Below, piece by piece: positions 1-44,253 of a DNA stretch of 64,000 nt. Every line of letters begins with the position of its first letter. The stretch's first letter is position 1. Position numbers and translations under genes: made by a program. Source of the stretch: Merluccius polli (lineage: Eukaryota; Chordata; Actinopteri; Gadiformes; Merlucciidae); contig JAOPHQ010005740.1 in the NCBI GenBank assembly GCA_030340625.1, positions 33,501 through 97,500 on the forward strand, in the 5' to 3' direction. The notes beneath the pieces are model-generated. The model saw only the letters and a list, made by a program, of their open reading frames with translations, did no database searches and was not told where the DNA came from.

Positions 1-1170
1 CAACAGGACTCTGTTTGTGTTGGGAAACGGCAATTTCGCTGGGAAATTCAGCCGGGGGAAAGGGGGAAAAGAAAACAAAGAAAACATGCAAGGTGAAGGC
101 AAATAGTGTGACAGAAAGCTTTTTTCCCCAGGCGATGGGAACCCAACTGACAACACACTGAACGAGTCGGAGACGAGAGTGGGGCGCAAACAAACACTGC
201 AACAACAACTCCCAACTTTCAAAACTATAAAAAACAGGAGCGCAGTCGGCCCCGCAAAGAAAACCCCTAAACGACGAAGGACGAATGTGGACCACATAGT
301 GGGGTGGCGGCGGCGGCGGCAGCGCCATCAGGCTCGGCTCCACTTTTCATCCGTGTGTCCAATTAAAGGAAATCAATCGCGCCTGGCTTTGAGATTCAGG
401 GCGGGGCTTTGGTGATGACCTCACCCGACCACGGAGCGGCACGCAGCCTTGAAAGTCAATCATCCTCCCCTGTCTCCCCGCCACCTTCTCTCCATGGACC
501 CAGACAGGGTCACAACCGGTGGGCAAAACACACCCGCCAGCAACAGGCGGCGGTGGAAATGACCAACTTGATGTGTGCGATGTCGGTATGTGTGTGTGTG
601 TGTGTGTGTGTGGGCATGAGTGCGTGTGGACGGTGACAGATGGCTCTATATGGAGGTGGTGACAGGCAGGGGCACAGATCGGCTGACCTCCGTCTCCGCT
701 GCCTTCTGCTAATGAGGCCACCGTCCTTCCCTTCCACGCGCCGCACATGGTGGCGAGTGAGCGCCGCTGTCGCTGACTCAATGTGAGGGAGGGAGAGAGC
801 GAGAGGGGGGGGGGGAGAGGGAGGGAGTGGGGGAGAGAGAGAGGGAGACACAGAGGGAGACACATGGAGACAGACAGAGAGAGCCCATCTCCCATCTCAT
901 TTTAACCTTTGTTCCCTTATGTCCACCAAATGTCCACTTGTCCCTCGCATATCTACTGGTCCGAGACTGCGCACACAGTCTGCACACCTTGGGTAGAAAG
1001 AACATCAGCATACGGGATTCTGGCAGCGGATGAAGCATATATATATATATAATAACTATGAAAAAAACAGAAGAGGGATTAATTGAATCATCAGAAATCT
1101 GCAGATGAATAGCTTTCAATTTAAATGCAGATTTTTGCATTTTTCTGCAGGCGATAGGACAATGAGTACA

Positions 1171-1205
<35 letters not shown>

Positions 1206-1389
1206 GAGAGCGAGAGAGAGCTGCCACAAAAATGACAGGCGTTTTTGCCCACCCATTTCAACACGTATCTGCTCCTCGTTTACCGTTTGTAATCTATACG
1301 ACTCACTGAAGCCGTCGGACACATTTCAACGCACCTCGTAATGCGTACAAACGTAAATACGTGATAAAAAAATAACAAAAACACCGGTG

Positions 1390-1760
1390 TCACCGCCTTC
1401 CCCCGTGTTTCTACCCTTTACCTCGGAAGGTCACCAGAGTGGCCGGCTAATGGCACTCGACCGCCGAGGGCCGACGCCTGCGCGACACGACGCCGCGCGC
1501 TTTGAGAAGCGTGCTTCTCCTTCCAGGGGGACAGCAACACAGAGGGACGGCCCGGCGGTTCCAGACGCGCCGTCACAACATCGCCGTCGGGACCTGACCG
1601 CGACGGTAACCACGGTGACCGTAACGCGGTCGCGAGCGGGCGACGATGTAGGTCAGTCGGCCACGTGGGACGGCTTTACACCTGCACTTCACCTGGGAAA
1701 CCTCGGCTTCCCGTCGGCTCCGCTCCCAGACACCGAGCCCATTCAGAAAATTAGAACGGA
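1390..1760. other. CpG-dense patch (CpG-island-like) inside a mad1l1 intron
   Basis: About 370 bp with very dense CpG, roughly 40 CpGs by eye between 1440 and 1680, against AT-rich surroundings. A 125-codon open frame runs through it on the plus strand and shorter ones on the minus strand; none resembles a protein I know. It could be an orphan CpG island, an alternative promoter, or the start of an unrecognised transcript. Confidence 0.5.
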
Positions 1761-1791
1761 ATAGTGTATGGAGGCACTGCATGCGAAATAC

Positions 1792-1813
1792 CGCATGCAA
1801 AATATGCATGCGG
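1792..1813. repeat. short inverted repeat, 8-bp arms
   Basis: Arms CCGCATGC and GCATGCGG are separated by about 7 bp of AT-rich sequence. The neighbouring bases repeat the GCATGC core a third time. No function is inferred. Confidence 0.55.
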
Positions 1814-2525
1814 CGCAACGCGGATACGACCCCAGCAGGAGTAATCTCCCGTGAGACCGGGCTTTTAGAGCTCCTCTCCTCCTGCGGCGATATTCATGAA
1901 CTTGGCCAGACTTCTGGGCGATTCAGATGTATCGTGTTACCGCGGCGACAGCTGACATAAGCTCCAGACATGGACCAAGGGAAAAGAAGCGGCACCGCAA
2001 ACACCTGCGTACGCACCCTCCCCCCCCCCCCCCTTCTCCCAAGGGCAGGGAGGACAGGATACTGTCAGGAGACATCAGATTCAACATGGTGTGTTTTGCC
2101 CCGACCCTCCCTGGGACTCTCGGGTTCCTCCTCCGAGAGGTTGGGAGTACCCAAGAGGCCATCCACACAGCCACCTGAACGCCACTGAAGCATGTCTCTC
2201 TGTCTCTCTCTCTCTCTGTCTCTCTCTCTCTGTCTCTCTCTCTCTCTCTCTCTGTCTCCCTCTCTCTCTCCTCTTCCCCCCCAGTGTCTGTTACAGATCA
2301 TTAGTTATCTTGTTGACTGGTGTTTATCTTCACAGACGTCAGCAGTGCAACTGTAAGCACTTTCCGTTTGTTTGTTTTTCGGGACAGTGAGCAAAAAAAT
2401 AAATAAAATCAGTGAATAACTGAAGCTTTCCGTCTCTTCATTACCCCACCACCCAGTCAACGGTGCTTTATTTTCATATGTCATAATCCCTTTATTAGGA
2501 AGATACTGGCCTCTCACACACATAG

Positions 2526-2660
<135 letters not shown>

Positions 2661-4562
2661 CACACACAGTGTATGAGTGGAGTACAAAAAGGTCACAATC
2701 TGCCTGTAATCCTTAATAATAAAAATGACTAACTCTACAGGGAGGATTAAAAACACACAAATGTGCATGAACACACACACACACACAGATATAGAAGAGA
2801 CACATGTGTTAGTCATTTACAGCTGACGATAAAACAAATATAGAATAATATCTGCATCATTTGGTCCATTACTGGAGGATTATACTATAATATCCATAAA
2901 TATAGAAGTAGTTCCTTATGGCAATAACATCTTGAAGAATTTCCCAGAGACAGGAAGATTCCGGTTAAATGCTGAACATCGAGACTGAGGTAAGAGGGCA
3001 CAAAGAAAAGCCCGGCGTTCAGAGAAAACTAAACGGCGTGCCCTATAGGAACGCTTTAATTGGCTGGAAATTCTACATTTCAGCATCAGGGGTAAAAAAA
3101 AAAAAAATCATACATTCGCATGCAGAGGCAAATTATGTCTGCTGGCACCACAAAACGTTCACTACATCAAAGCGACGGCCCATGTGGCGAGGAAATTACA
3201 GATGTACATTTGCGTTTTTCAGGTAAATGGTCATTATTTTCCTTGGAGGGTTATCTCATCTGAGACAAAGCACACTAGATCCCGATTCATATAGTTTCTT
3301 TTATCCAAGCTAGGGAGCTGGATAATGTTTTGTTTTAGGTGTATTAGGTGTATATGTGGCTGTCTTTGTACTTTATACTTCAATATATGTATTCTTAAGT
3401 AATACATCACATGTCCTCCGCCAACTAAAAGCTCATTAAGATTTTGTTTCGTGTGAATGCTTTTTTGTGGATGGATGACATGTGACGTGTTGCTTCCTCA
3501 ATGACGCTTGACGCAGGTTTGGGAATATGTTAAAATAAAATTGAATAGGCCTAATTAAAATGACTTCTCCACTACTGCATTGATTTCCAGTTGAACTGGT
3601 TTGCTTTAACGACTAATATTGAATATTTAAGAGGCGGTAAAGGGCCGAATCCCATCAACTCAAGGTTTTTAAATAGCTCTGAAAGTTAATGTTAAATGTC
3701 ATTTTAACTACATTCCTCAGTTATTGGCATTAAATTGTATTGACATTTGGTAATAACATGAGCGGGCTGCATGGGAGTACCACGGGCATATGTTGGTTTT
3801 TTTTTATGCGCCGTTCCTAATGAGCTAGAGACATTTTTCTACAGAGAATAACATTCAAGTTTAGATGAAAGTAAATCGTAAAAAAATGATTATGTGCACT
3901 GACACTCTTTGGTCCACAGCACCGTTGGAATTGTAAGCCTGCGCTGTAATAACTGCCCTCTTTAACCCACAAAACACTCGCACCAAAACATTTTTGACAT
4001 TGCCCTCTACTACAACAACCATCCACCCACACATCCTCTCTCTCGCTCTCCCCTCTCTCTCTCTCTGACAGTTAATTGAGTGCATGTTTTAATGAGCTGT
4101 CCCTGAGATTGTATCTCCTCTTTTCATTAGGGATGAAAGAGAAGAGGAACCACGGAGGAAGGAAATCTTAGCCGTGGATGGCGAAACCTCTTGAAGCAAT
4201 GAATTAGTACTGCGTCGACACTGCAGCTCAGCGGGCCGTGTGCGTGCATGTGCGCGTGTCCCTGTGTGTGTGTGTGTGTGTATATATGTGTGTGTGTGTG
4301 TGTTAATCATCCAATCAATAGCAAAGGTGTTTCAAGCCCAGTGGTTGGCCTGGTCTGGGAGATTACAGACACAGACCCCAACCAACATGGGGGGGGGCTT
4401 ATATTAGCAGTCACAATAGTTTTGACTGTTCTGGGTGTGTTGTTTTTTTGTAGTAACATAATATCCATGCAAGAAACCATAGCAATGATCCCGAAAAAAG
4501 GAATATATCGTAGACTATCGAAATGTTTTGTAGGAAATGACACTCAACTGGAACAGAGAAAA

Positions 4563-4800
4563 AGACCGTTCAGACGGCATGCAGAAGTGGACAAAAACAG
4601 ATGTTTTTGCTCACGTGACTCAGACCCGTTTCTTCTTCATAACAGTGGGAATGGCACAAATCACATGAAATGTGATCTCTTCAATTCTGATTTGGGCCAC
4701 GTTCACATTAATGTTGGATGAAATCGGTTTCAGTGAAGCCATTCACGTCCCCATCCCACCACTCTTGGCTCCGACTCCGACTCCGCATCCGCATCCGCAT

Positions 4801-4850
<50 letters not shown>

Positions 4851-5073
4851 CAAATTTGGCTCTCTTTCTCCTCATCCTCGTTATCGTCTGCACATTAATT
4901 CGCTGGCTTCCACTGCGCATTAACATTAAACCGTAAACACCGACTTAACTGGCCTCCATGTTTACCTCCGTACGACAGCGTGCTGCGAGTGACGTCTTTA
5001 TTATTGTTCTTCTGCGCGGATCTCGGCAATAAATCCAAATTGAGCGCCAAGGCTTGCAGTGTGAACGTAGCCT
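4563..5073. mobile_element. possible non-autonomous DNA transposon with a (CA)23 tract inside
   Basis: The left end reads CGTTCAGACGGCATGCA; the right end, read in reverse complement, is CGTTCACACTGCAAGCC, an imperfect inverted match. The interior (a segment like TCTGATTTGGGCCACGTTC and the right-end phrase GTGTGAACG) resembles repeats often seen in fish. No target site duplication was identified and no coding sequence is present. The microsatellite at 4802-4848 lies inside. Confidence 0.4.
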
Positions 5074-7222
5074 CAGCGTCATGTCGACATTCATGTCGAT
5101 GTATAGCCAAATGTTGCGGTTGTTGTTGTCCTGCGACAAAAACACTGGCAAATGTTTTAACAAAATTTGAAACAAAAAAGTTTTTTAAATATATTTCCGC
5201 ATCCCACCACTGTTTCTGGAAGAATCAAGTGTTGCAAATTGCTTCCATACTGAGCAGAGCCGTTTATCTGGCTGATGAGCAGCATCATAGCGACCTAATC
5301 ACCGAGACTAATCAGACCTCTCACCTAGGGGTGCGCTTCAAATACCCCCGCGCACCAGACTTAATGCACCGCAAAACACTATTGCACACTGTTTTTTTTC
5401 CCCCACCCGACTTGAAATATATATTCATTATTCTATGTACTTAAAAAAATATATTTCTACATTAATTTGAAAAACAAATGTTATATTTATGAATTGGGAA
5501 GTGCTGTCGGAGGTCGGGCGCTCCTTGGTTCAAACGTGTTGGATATTCGGCATTCAACTGCGTGACTAAAATAGATAACACAGGCGAGTTAAACAAGACC
5601 TTTAAAAATATAAACTATGTTCGCCAAACAAGCAATTGCATATCGCTTCGATGTATAAATATACCTGTCATGGAAGCATGCAATTTCAGATTTCCTCTTC
5701 TTATCAAATATGATCCTATTACCTAACATGCCGATTACTTCCTAACTCCGCTTCATTAACCCAACTTTTGGTGCTAAATTGTTTTGACGATAACGCCAGC
5801 GATAAAAGTGTTCAGATGTGCACAGTAGGGATTAATTAGTTAGAGAAACTATGAAGAAGCAGACAAGCTAGTTAGCTAGAGGGGAAATAGATGCCAGGTT
5901 TATTACATGTATATACACACACACACACATTCATAGTGATAGAGAGCGAGACAGAGAGACAGAGAGAGCGAGAGAGACAGAGAGAGCGAGAGAGAGAGAG
6001 ACACAGAGAGAGAGATTAAACAGTTTACACTGTAGGAAGAAGGGATTTGATTGTGTTACACTACTAGAGGGGGATATTAGCAGGAGGATTATCTGGCAAC
6101 CCTGTTGCTAAGGTGAATAACATTTGAATCCCATTTGTAATTACTAAGAAGAGTTCTTGCCCAAAATCCACACATCCTCCCCTTTTCAATGACAGCCTCG
6201 CCTCATCCCTTCCCTAACATTAATCTGTTCTATTCTCTTAATTACCAGATTAAAAACATGCACAAATTAATTGGCAAATGAACACCAGCTGCGCACGGTT
6301 TTCCATCGGCAATCCTGAGTGCATGCGTGTGCTTGTATGCGTGGGTGCGTGCATCTGTGTCATTTTCCATTAGTAGTACAGACCCTTTTGTCTCTCCTGG
6401 GCGGCCAGCCGTCATGTAAACTGAAACAGCAGAGAACACACCAGGAATACTAATAGCAGAGGTGTTAGCATCTGCCGTTCGTCCATCCGTCCGTCCATCC
6501 GTCTGTGTCCGCGTGTGTGTGTGTGTGAAAATATGTACTTTTTGTTTTTTTCTATATGTATTTATGCATAGGTCGATGGCGCTGTGGGCTACGTGGATGT
6601 GAGGTGTGACACTGTGTCGGGATTGGAGGAGGTGTGCATTTGAGCGCAACTATAAAGGAATGGTGTGTCCGTTTGTATGTGCGTGCATGCGTGCGTGTGT
6701 GTGTTAATCAGCATGCATGCATGTGCGTGGGAAAGTGCTCTGAGGTTAATAAATATCGACAGTGAATTATCTCCTCTGGCAGGGTCGCAGGTGGGCTCAG
6801 TGCACCAGATTGGACACACCACAAAGGAAACACATGCACGCACGCACGCATGCACACACCCCCCCCCCCCCCACCGCCCCCCTCTTCCTGTCATTTACCT
6901 TGAAAGTAAGTGAGCCCCAGTCCTTGAGCAAGGCAGTGACGACTGGTGGTAATTGACGACTATAAATACCCTGGTGGGATGCTAAAGCTACTGGTCGCAT
7001 TCACAGTGTACGCTCTTGACACTTTGTGCTCCCTCCATGAAAACCCTAGACAACAGCTAGGTGGTTAGCTCCTGCTAAGCACAGATTAAATAGGGGGTCA
7101 TTCGTCTTTTTATAGTACTTTGTTATTTTTTCTTTCATTTTTAAACTGCTTTGGCAATGTACATGTTTATTTTCCATGCCAGTAAAGCTCTTTTAATTAA
7201 ATTGATTTGAGAGAGCAATAGC

Positions 7223-7224
<2 letters not shown>

Positions 7225-7258
<34 letters not shown>
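7225..7258. repeat. (TA)n tract at left border of the DD36E transposon
   Basis: About 17 TA units abut the left terminal inverted repeat, and a matching tract (8479-8509) abuts the right one. Either the element inserted into a TA microsatellite or the duplicated TA expanded on both sides. Confidence 0.9.
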
Positions 7259-7261
<3 letters not shown>

Positions 7262-8475
7262 TCACCGGCCACTTTATTAGGTACACCTTGCTAGTACCGG
7301 GTTGGACCCCCTTTTGCCTTCAGAACTGCCTTAATCCTTCGTGGCACAGATTCAACAAGGTACTGGAAACATTCCTCAGAGAGTTTGGTCCATATTGACA
7401 TGATAGCATCACGCAGTTGCTGCAGATTTGTCGGCTGCACATCCATGATGCGAATCTCCCGTTCCACCACATCCCAAAGGTGCTCTATTGGATTGAGATC
7501 TGGTGACTGTGGAGGCCATTTGAGTACAGTGAACTCATTGTCATGTTCAAGAAACCAGTCTGAGATGATTCGCGCTTTATGACATGGCGCGTTATCCTGC
7601 TGGAAGTAGCCATCAGAAGATGGGTACACTGTGGTCATAAAGGGATGGACATGGTCAGCAACAATACTCAGGTAGTCTGTGGCTTTGACACGATGCCCAA
7701 TTGGTACTAATAAGCCCAAAGTGTGCCAGGAAAATATCCCCCACACCATTACACCACCAACAGCAGCCTGAACCTTTGATACAAGGCAGGATGGATCCAT
7801 GCTTTCATGTTGTTGACGCCAAATTCTGACCCTACCATCCGAATGTCGCAGCAGAAATCGAGACTCATCAGACCAGGCAACGTTTTTCCAATCTTCGATT
7901 GTCCAATTTTGGTGAGCCTGTGCGAATTGTAGCCTCAGTTTCCTGTTCTTAGCTGACAGGAGTGGCACCCGGTGTGGTCTTCTGCTGCTGTAGCCCATCC
8001 GCCTCAAGGTTCGACGTGTTGTGCGTTCAGAGATGCTCTTCTGCATACCTCTGTTGTAACGAGTGGTTATTTGAGTTACAGTTGCCTTTCTATCAGCTCG
8101 AACCAGTCTGGCCATTCTCCTCTGACCTCTAGCATCAACAAGGCATTTGCGCCCACAGAATTGCCGCTCACTGGATATTTTCTCTTTTTCGGACCATTCT
8201 CTGTAAACCCTAGAGATGGTTGTGCGTGAAAATCCCAGTAGATCAGCAGTCTCTGAAATACTCAGACCAGCCCGTCTGGCACCAACAACCATGCCACGTT
8301 CAAAGTCACTTAAATCACCTTTCTTCCCCATTCTGATGCTCGGTTTGAACTGCAGCAGATCGTCCTGACCATGTCTACATGCCTAAATGCATTGAGTTGC
8401 TGCCATGTGATTGGCTGATTAGAAATTTGCGTTAACGAGCAGTTGGACAGGTGTACCTAATAAAGTGGCCGGTGA

Positions 8476-8478
<3 letters not shown>
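7259..8478 (-). mobile_element. complete Tc1/mariner transposon, DD36E (Incomer-type), with intact transposase
   Basis: 1,220-bp element. Both ends start CACTCACCGGCCACTTTATT and remain matched through GGTACACCT, giving terminal inverted repeats of about 29 bp with no mismatch. TA dinucleotides flank both sides, and each side then runs into a (TA)n tract (7225-7258 and 8479-8509). The interior carries one full-length transposase on the minus strand. Identical ends plus an unbroken gene indicate a young copy. It lies in the last visible mad1l1 intron, in the same orientation as the gene. Confidence 0.96.
7291..8331 (-). CDS. Tc1/mariner transposase, DD36E type, intact (346 aa)
   Basis: Catalyses cut-and-paste excision and insertion at TA sites. 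Residues 1-115 form the paired-like DNA-binding region: a first helix-turn-helix about residues 5-45 (FERGMVVGARRAGLSISETA) and a second about 75-112, with the basic Arg-rich segment SSRRPHRVP just after. The catalytic triad is D155 (AWSDESRF), D246 (YFQQDNAPCH) and E283 (SPDLNPIEHLWD), with 36 residues between the second D and the E. Typical Tc1 has 34; 36 is the spacing reported for the DD36E/Incomer family of animals. The length of 346 aa is full for the family. The ATG at 8331 gives MGKKGDLSDF and there is no stop or frameshift. It is flanked only by its own inverted repeats. Confidence 0.95.
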   Translation of the reverse strand: MGKKGDLSDFERGMVVGARRAGLSISETADLLGFSRTTISRVYREWSEKEKISSERQFCGRKCLVDARGQRRMARLVRADRKATVTQITTRYNRGMQKSISERTTRRTLRRMGYSSRRPHRVPLLSAKNRKLRLQFAQAHQNWTIEDWKNVAWSDESRFLLRHSDGRVRIWRQQHESMDPSCLVSKVQAAVGGVMVWGIFSWHTLGLLVPIGHRVKATDYLSIVADHVHPFMTTVYPSSDGYFQQDNAPCHKARIISDWFLEHDNEFTVLKWPPQSPDLNPIEHLWDVVEREIRIMDVQPTNLQQLRDAIMSIWTKLSEECFQYLVESVPRRIKAVLKAKGGPTRY

Positions 8479-8516
<38 letters not shown>

Positions 8517-8523
8517 TATATAG

Positions 8524-8577
<54 letters not shown>

Positions 8578-8620
8578 CAGAGAGAGAGACAGAGAGAGAG
8601 ACAGAGAGGGAAAGAGTGAG
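8479..8620. repeat. compound microsatellite: (TA)n, (CA)n, (GA)n
   Basis: The right border of the transposon runs through TA, a short CA stretch, then about 95 bp of mostly GA with GACA interruptions. The remainder up to exon 16 (8621-9128) shows no recognisable feature. Confidence 0.9.
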
Positions 8621-9124
8621 AAGATAAAGAGATAACAACAGAGAGACAAAGAGACAGAGGTATGGATGAAATGAAGAGCAAAGGGCTTCAAGAGGCAAGG
8701 CAGCCAGTCACAGAACACCCAAGAGTCGCAGCCAAGTGTTACAAGAAAAGGAAGTGTTTAAACGGATAAGGCATGGACACTTACACACAGCTTAAGCATG
8801 GACACACAAACACACTGCATTAACACCCACCGATTTTATTTAGCACAAAGCACCTGTATTAGCACTTGAAAAGTCAGCACTCGACGGTTGCAGCACCAAT
8901 AAAGGACGCGTCTACGCTGCCTTCAAAACCTGCCTATTCGGAGGCACCTCAGCAGGCAGCATTTTTTGTGAATATTCGATTGAGACACGACTTGATGCCT
9001 ACCTGCCTCTGAATGCTGCCTGAATAGGCAGCATTTTAGACGTGTGGGACACAGCTCCAAACAAAGTGTTTGGGGGAAAAACAGCCACTTCACTGCCACA
9101 CACACACTAATCATTCCAGGTCCT

Positions 9125-9128
<4 letters not shown>

Positions 9129-9167
<39 letters not shown>

Positions 9168-9176
9168 ACTCACTCA
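9129..9176. repeat. (CT)n then (CTCA)n tract just inside the intron after coding exon 16
   Basis: On the gene strand this lies about 17-65 nt downstream of the exon 16 donor and reads TGAG repeats followed by (AG)n. Confidence 0.9.
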
Positions 9177-9193
9177 CACACAGTGTAAGGTAC

Positions 9194-41021
<31,828 letters not shown>

Positions 41022-41827
41022 CTCCGGACCGCCTGTGTATTGTCTATGGGAAACACAGAAGAATCTTGTTTCAGCAGTGCCATGGGGGAAGTTCACAGTA
41101 AAGGAGAACAGGAGCAGGCATGATACAGCTGTGGTCACAGTGGCGTAGTCTGCATGAGTCAGAAGCTCATCAATAAAGTCATTCATACAGCGCGGCTAAC
41201 GACCATGTTACATGAAGCGTAACCAAGTGACTCCGTTGGACTGAAAAACAGGATGTACCGAAGCGTCGCCTTGTAATTAAATGTTCGACATCCGCTGCTA
41301 AATAATGCCCTGAACAGCAACTAAATCATTAAATTGACCCAACATAACAGACGATGTTATAAGACATAAAACTCTCGGGTATTAAAAGGCAGACGGACAA
41401 TAAAGTCATTCAACGTTGTCTGTAAACGACTGGGAGACTTTTACTTTGGAGGTTGTCACCGGGTTGGCCGGAAGTGCCCGTCTTCACGCTCGCTAGCTGT
41501 AAACATCAACACTAGCTAGTCAGGCTAGGAGGTTTAATAACAGAGTTTGGACTGTAGGCACACATTGCAATTCTGCTTGCACTTTATCGGATAACTGTTA
41601 ACGATCGGGGCTGAATTCCCATTGCTCTTTCTTATTCAAAGGAGAATAGGTTGTTTATTACCCTCCAGAAATGTAGCGTAAATGGATGTGAAGGCTAACG
41701 TCTTCTGCACATGCAAAATAATGAGCGTCAAAACAAGTTGACCGAGTGAAATATTTCATGCAAATAAACCCGGTGACACGGTGCCGTAGATTATCATAGC
41801 CATGGTCATGTCTAACGAAGTCCTTAC

Positions 41828-41935
41828 CCTTATTGTCGTACTTGGTAGCTAGTTACTTATTAGTATCCGTGGCTATGCGGCTAGTAGTAGTACTGTCTGG
41901 CAGGAATCCCTCCAGTTTACTTGGAACGAGAAGTG
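41828..41935 (-). other. mad1l1: candidate mad1l1 5'UTR exon 1
   Basis: On the minus strand a good donor (AAGG|GTAAGG, GT at 41827-41826) lies about 100 nt downstream of the TCTCGCGAGA promoter element and 784 nt before the acceptor of the first coding exon. A non-coding first exon ending at 41828 would fit. The 5' end is unknown and no transcript evidence is available, so this is inference from signal placement. Confidence 0.35.
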
Positions 41936-41940
41936 CGAAC

Positions 41941-41950
41941 TCTCGCGAGA
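41941..41950. promoter_or_regulatory. TCTCGCGAGA promoter element, probable mad1l1 promoter
   Basis: This is a perfect palindromic TCTCGCGAGA, the motif found near start sites of TATA-less housekeeping promoters and known to be bound by BANP. It lies about 0.9 kb upstream of the mad1l1 ATG in a moderately CpG-containing segment. The motif is seen directly; assignment to mad1l1 is inferred from position. Confidence 0.6.
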
Positions 41951-41999
41951 CATCGCTGAAAGATCCTAAATTGATAAAGGCAATTTGGCCCACTGAGCA

Positions 42000-42076
42000 G
42001 CACATACCGAACTGGTATTTGGGTTAATGATATTGGTTGTGTCGTGGAATGATTGCACGCACATAAAAATAAAAAG

Positions 42077-42172
<96 letters not shown>

Positions 42173-42239
42173 TTAGTATTATTATTGTTGTTGTTATTAA
42201 TTTATTATTATCATTGCTATTATTGCTATTATTATTATT

Positions 42240-42273
<34 letters not shown>

Positions 42274-42633
42274 CATAAAGAAAACAAATCATACGCAGTT
42301 ACATTACTTAACATACATTATCCATTAAGTTGGTTTGAGTGGCCTACAAAACGGTCCACATAATAATATGAGACACCGGGGTATTGTTAAAAGAGGTGAA
42401 GTGGTGAAGAACCATTCATTTACAGTCACCAACACAAGTGTAGTTACACATCTTCCCAACAGAGTGCATCACTGAGATGTGTGTAAACGACTTGAACGGA
42501 CGAGCTGCAGGCATGGCATCTCTATTAAGCTGTAGGTCTATTGTTAATTCCTTTTCTATAGGCTACTTCATGTTTATTCCTGATCGTATTTTTGTGTTTA
42601 GATTAGCACTTATATTTTATTTTCTATTCTCTA

Positions 42634-42690
<57 letters not shown>

Positions 42691-43279
42691 CTTGAGCAGA
42701 GAGAGCAACTGACAAACAATTTCCCTCTGGGATTAGTGTAGCCTAAATTAGTCTGAATCTAAAAATATATATATAGTGGGGACGCAAGAGTTGGGTCTGA
42801 TACGTCCGCATGTGTAAATCGTCATCTTGATGAATTAATAGGCTATTACAAGCCAACTAATTCATCCATTCATCAATATATTATCAATACATGTATAATC
42901 TCAAACTGCGTTGTATTTAACAGTCAAAGTACAATCTAACTAAATGGGTATTGGATACAGAAGCTCTCGCATCCCACTCCAAATATCCTGTCAGGATGTG
43001 GTGAGAACAAAGAGTGGTGGGGGGGGGAGTAAAAGGGTGGGATTTATTCTGAAAAAGGTCAAGCAGAAGACATGTCAACTTCACACTGACAGAGAAGCTT
43101 CTCTCTCCCTCTCACTCTCTCTCACTCTCTCTCCCTCTCACTCTCTCTCTCCCTCTCTCTCCCTCTCACTTTCTCTCGCTCTCGCTCTTGCACTCTCTCC
43201 CTTTCTCACTCTCTCTCCCTCTCTCCCTCTCGCACTCTCTCCCTGTCTCTCCCTCTCTCCCTCTCGCACTCTCTCCCTG

Positions 43280-43338
<59 letters not shown>

Positions 43339-43815
43339 CTCTCTCTCTCTGTCTCTCAATCTCTCTCTATTTATTTATCTCTATGGCACTGACTTCTTCT
43401 CCTCCCTCTCTCTCTCTACCCATTCTATTAATTATCTATTGTCCTAACTCCAGCACACCCACACACACACGCATGCGCGCGCACACACACACACACACTT
43501 AGCAAGTAATCATACTTTGCCCTCGCTCTGTCAAGGTTTTCCTGAATGCAACAACTGTAGAAAATGGCACGATGCCACATATGCATATGCAGATACACAC
43601 ACAGTCACATACACACTTAAACACATTAAGCCATTCAGCAGAAGTGACTGCAGATGTGACCTTCAATGCAATCTGCCATGCAGACTTTCAACAACAACCC
43701 AGAGAAGGAAGCCATCTCTGCAGCAAGTCATCTTATGTTAACACTCCGAAACAATGTCACTACACACATGTGATATTTCACATCTATAATTAATGCATAC
43801 ATATTGTACATTTTA
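42000..43815. other. intergenic sequence upstream of mad1l1, simple repeats only
   Basis: Two (AAT)n tracts (42078-42170 and 42238-42272), an (ATT)n tract (42636-42690), a 260-bp CT-rich tract (43100-43365) and a CA tract (43455-43498). No gene recognised on either strand, including no head-to-head neighbour. Confidence 0.6.
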
Positions 43816-44040
43816 CAGTTTTTCTCGATTGCTAAGACACATTTCTTGAAAGCTGCTCTCCTTTTCTCTAAACTGTGAACACAAAACCCAATTTTCAAGC
43901 TACATTCACAAAACCTCAGACTCTTCTTGCAAAACCAAACTTTCACCTCAAAACAGTTCAATCTGTGCTCAAAACTGAACTATGTTGTCAAATCGTGCCC
44001 CGAGTCAATCCAAATTAAAAACACTACTGAGCAGTCACTA

Positions 44041-44253
44041 AACACTACATAGACGGGGGGGGGGGTGGGGGGGGGGGGGGGTGCGCGACTGTCGACGGGG
44101 GGGGCAGGGGGGGGGGCGCGATTGTCGACCGGGGGGGGGGGGGGGGGGGGTGCGCGAAAATCATCCACAGCCAGGCCCCTAGAGACCCGGGCCCCTAGAG
44201 ACCCGGGCCTGGGGGCGGCCGCCCACCCAACCCCCCCTGACGCTCCGCCCCTG
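44041..44253. mobile_element. G-rich hAT-type fragment inside the IS630-like element
   Basis: On the minus strand the right side begins CAGGGGCGGAGCGTCAGGGG, a typical hAT end, interrupting the transposase tail after CLA. The segment contains long G runs, a duplicated CCCCTAGAGACCCGGG unit (44176-44208), and two GTGCGCGA/GGCGCGAT...TGTCGAC units between poly-G runs. The opposite end is not recognisable. The left boundary is uncertain. Confidence 0.5.

Noticed and set aside
1387..1764. 125-codon open frame on the plus strand in the CpG-dense patch
   Set aside because: GC-rich sequence lacks stop codons by composition. The translation is rich in R, P, T and A without recognisable domains, and there is no splice or family support.
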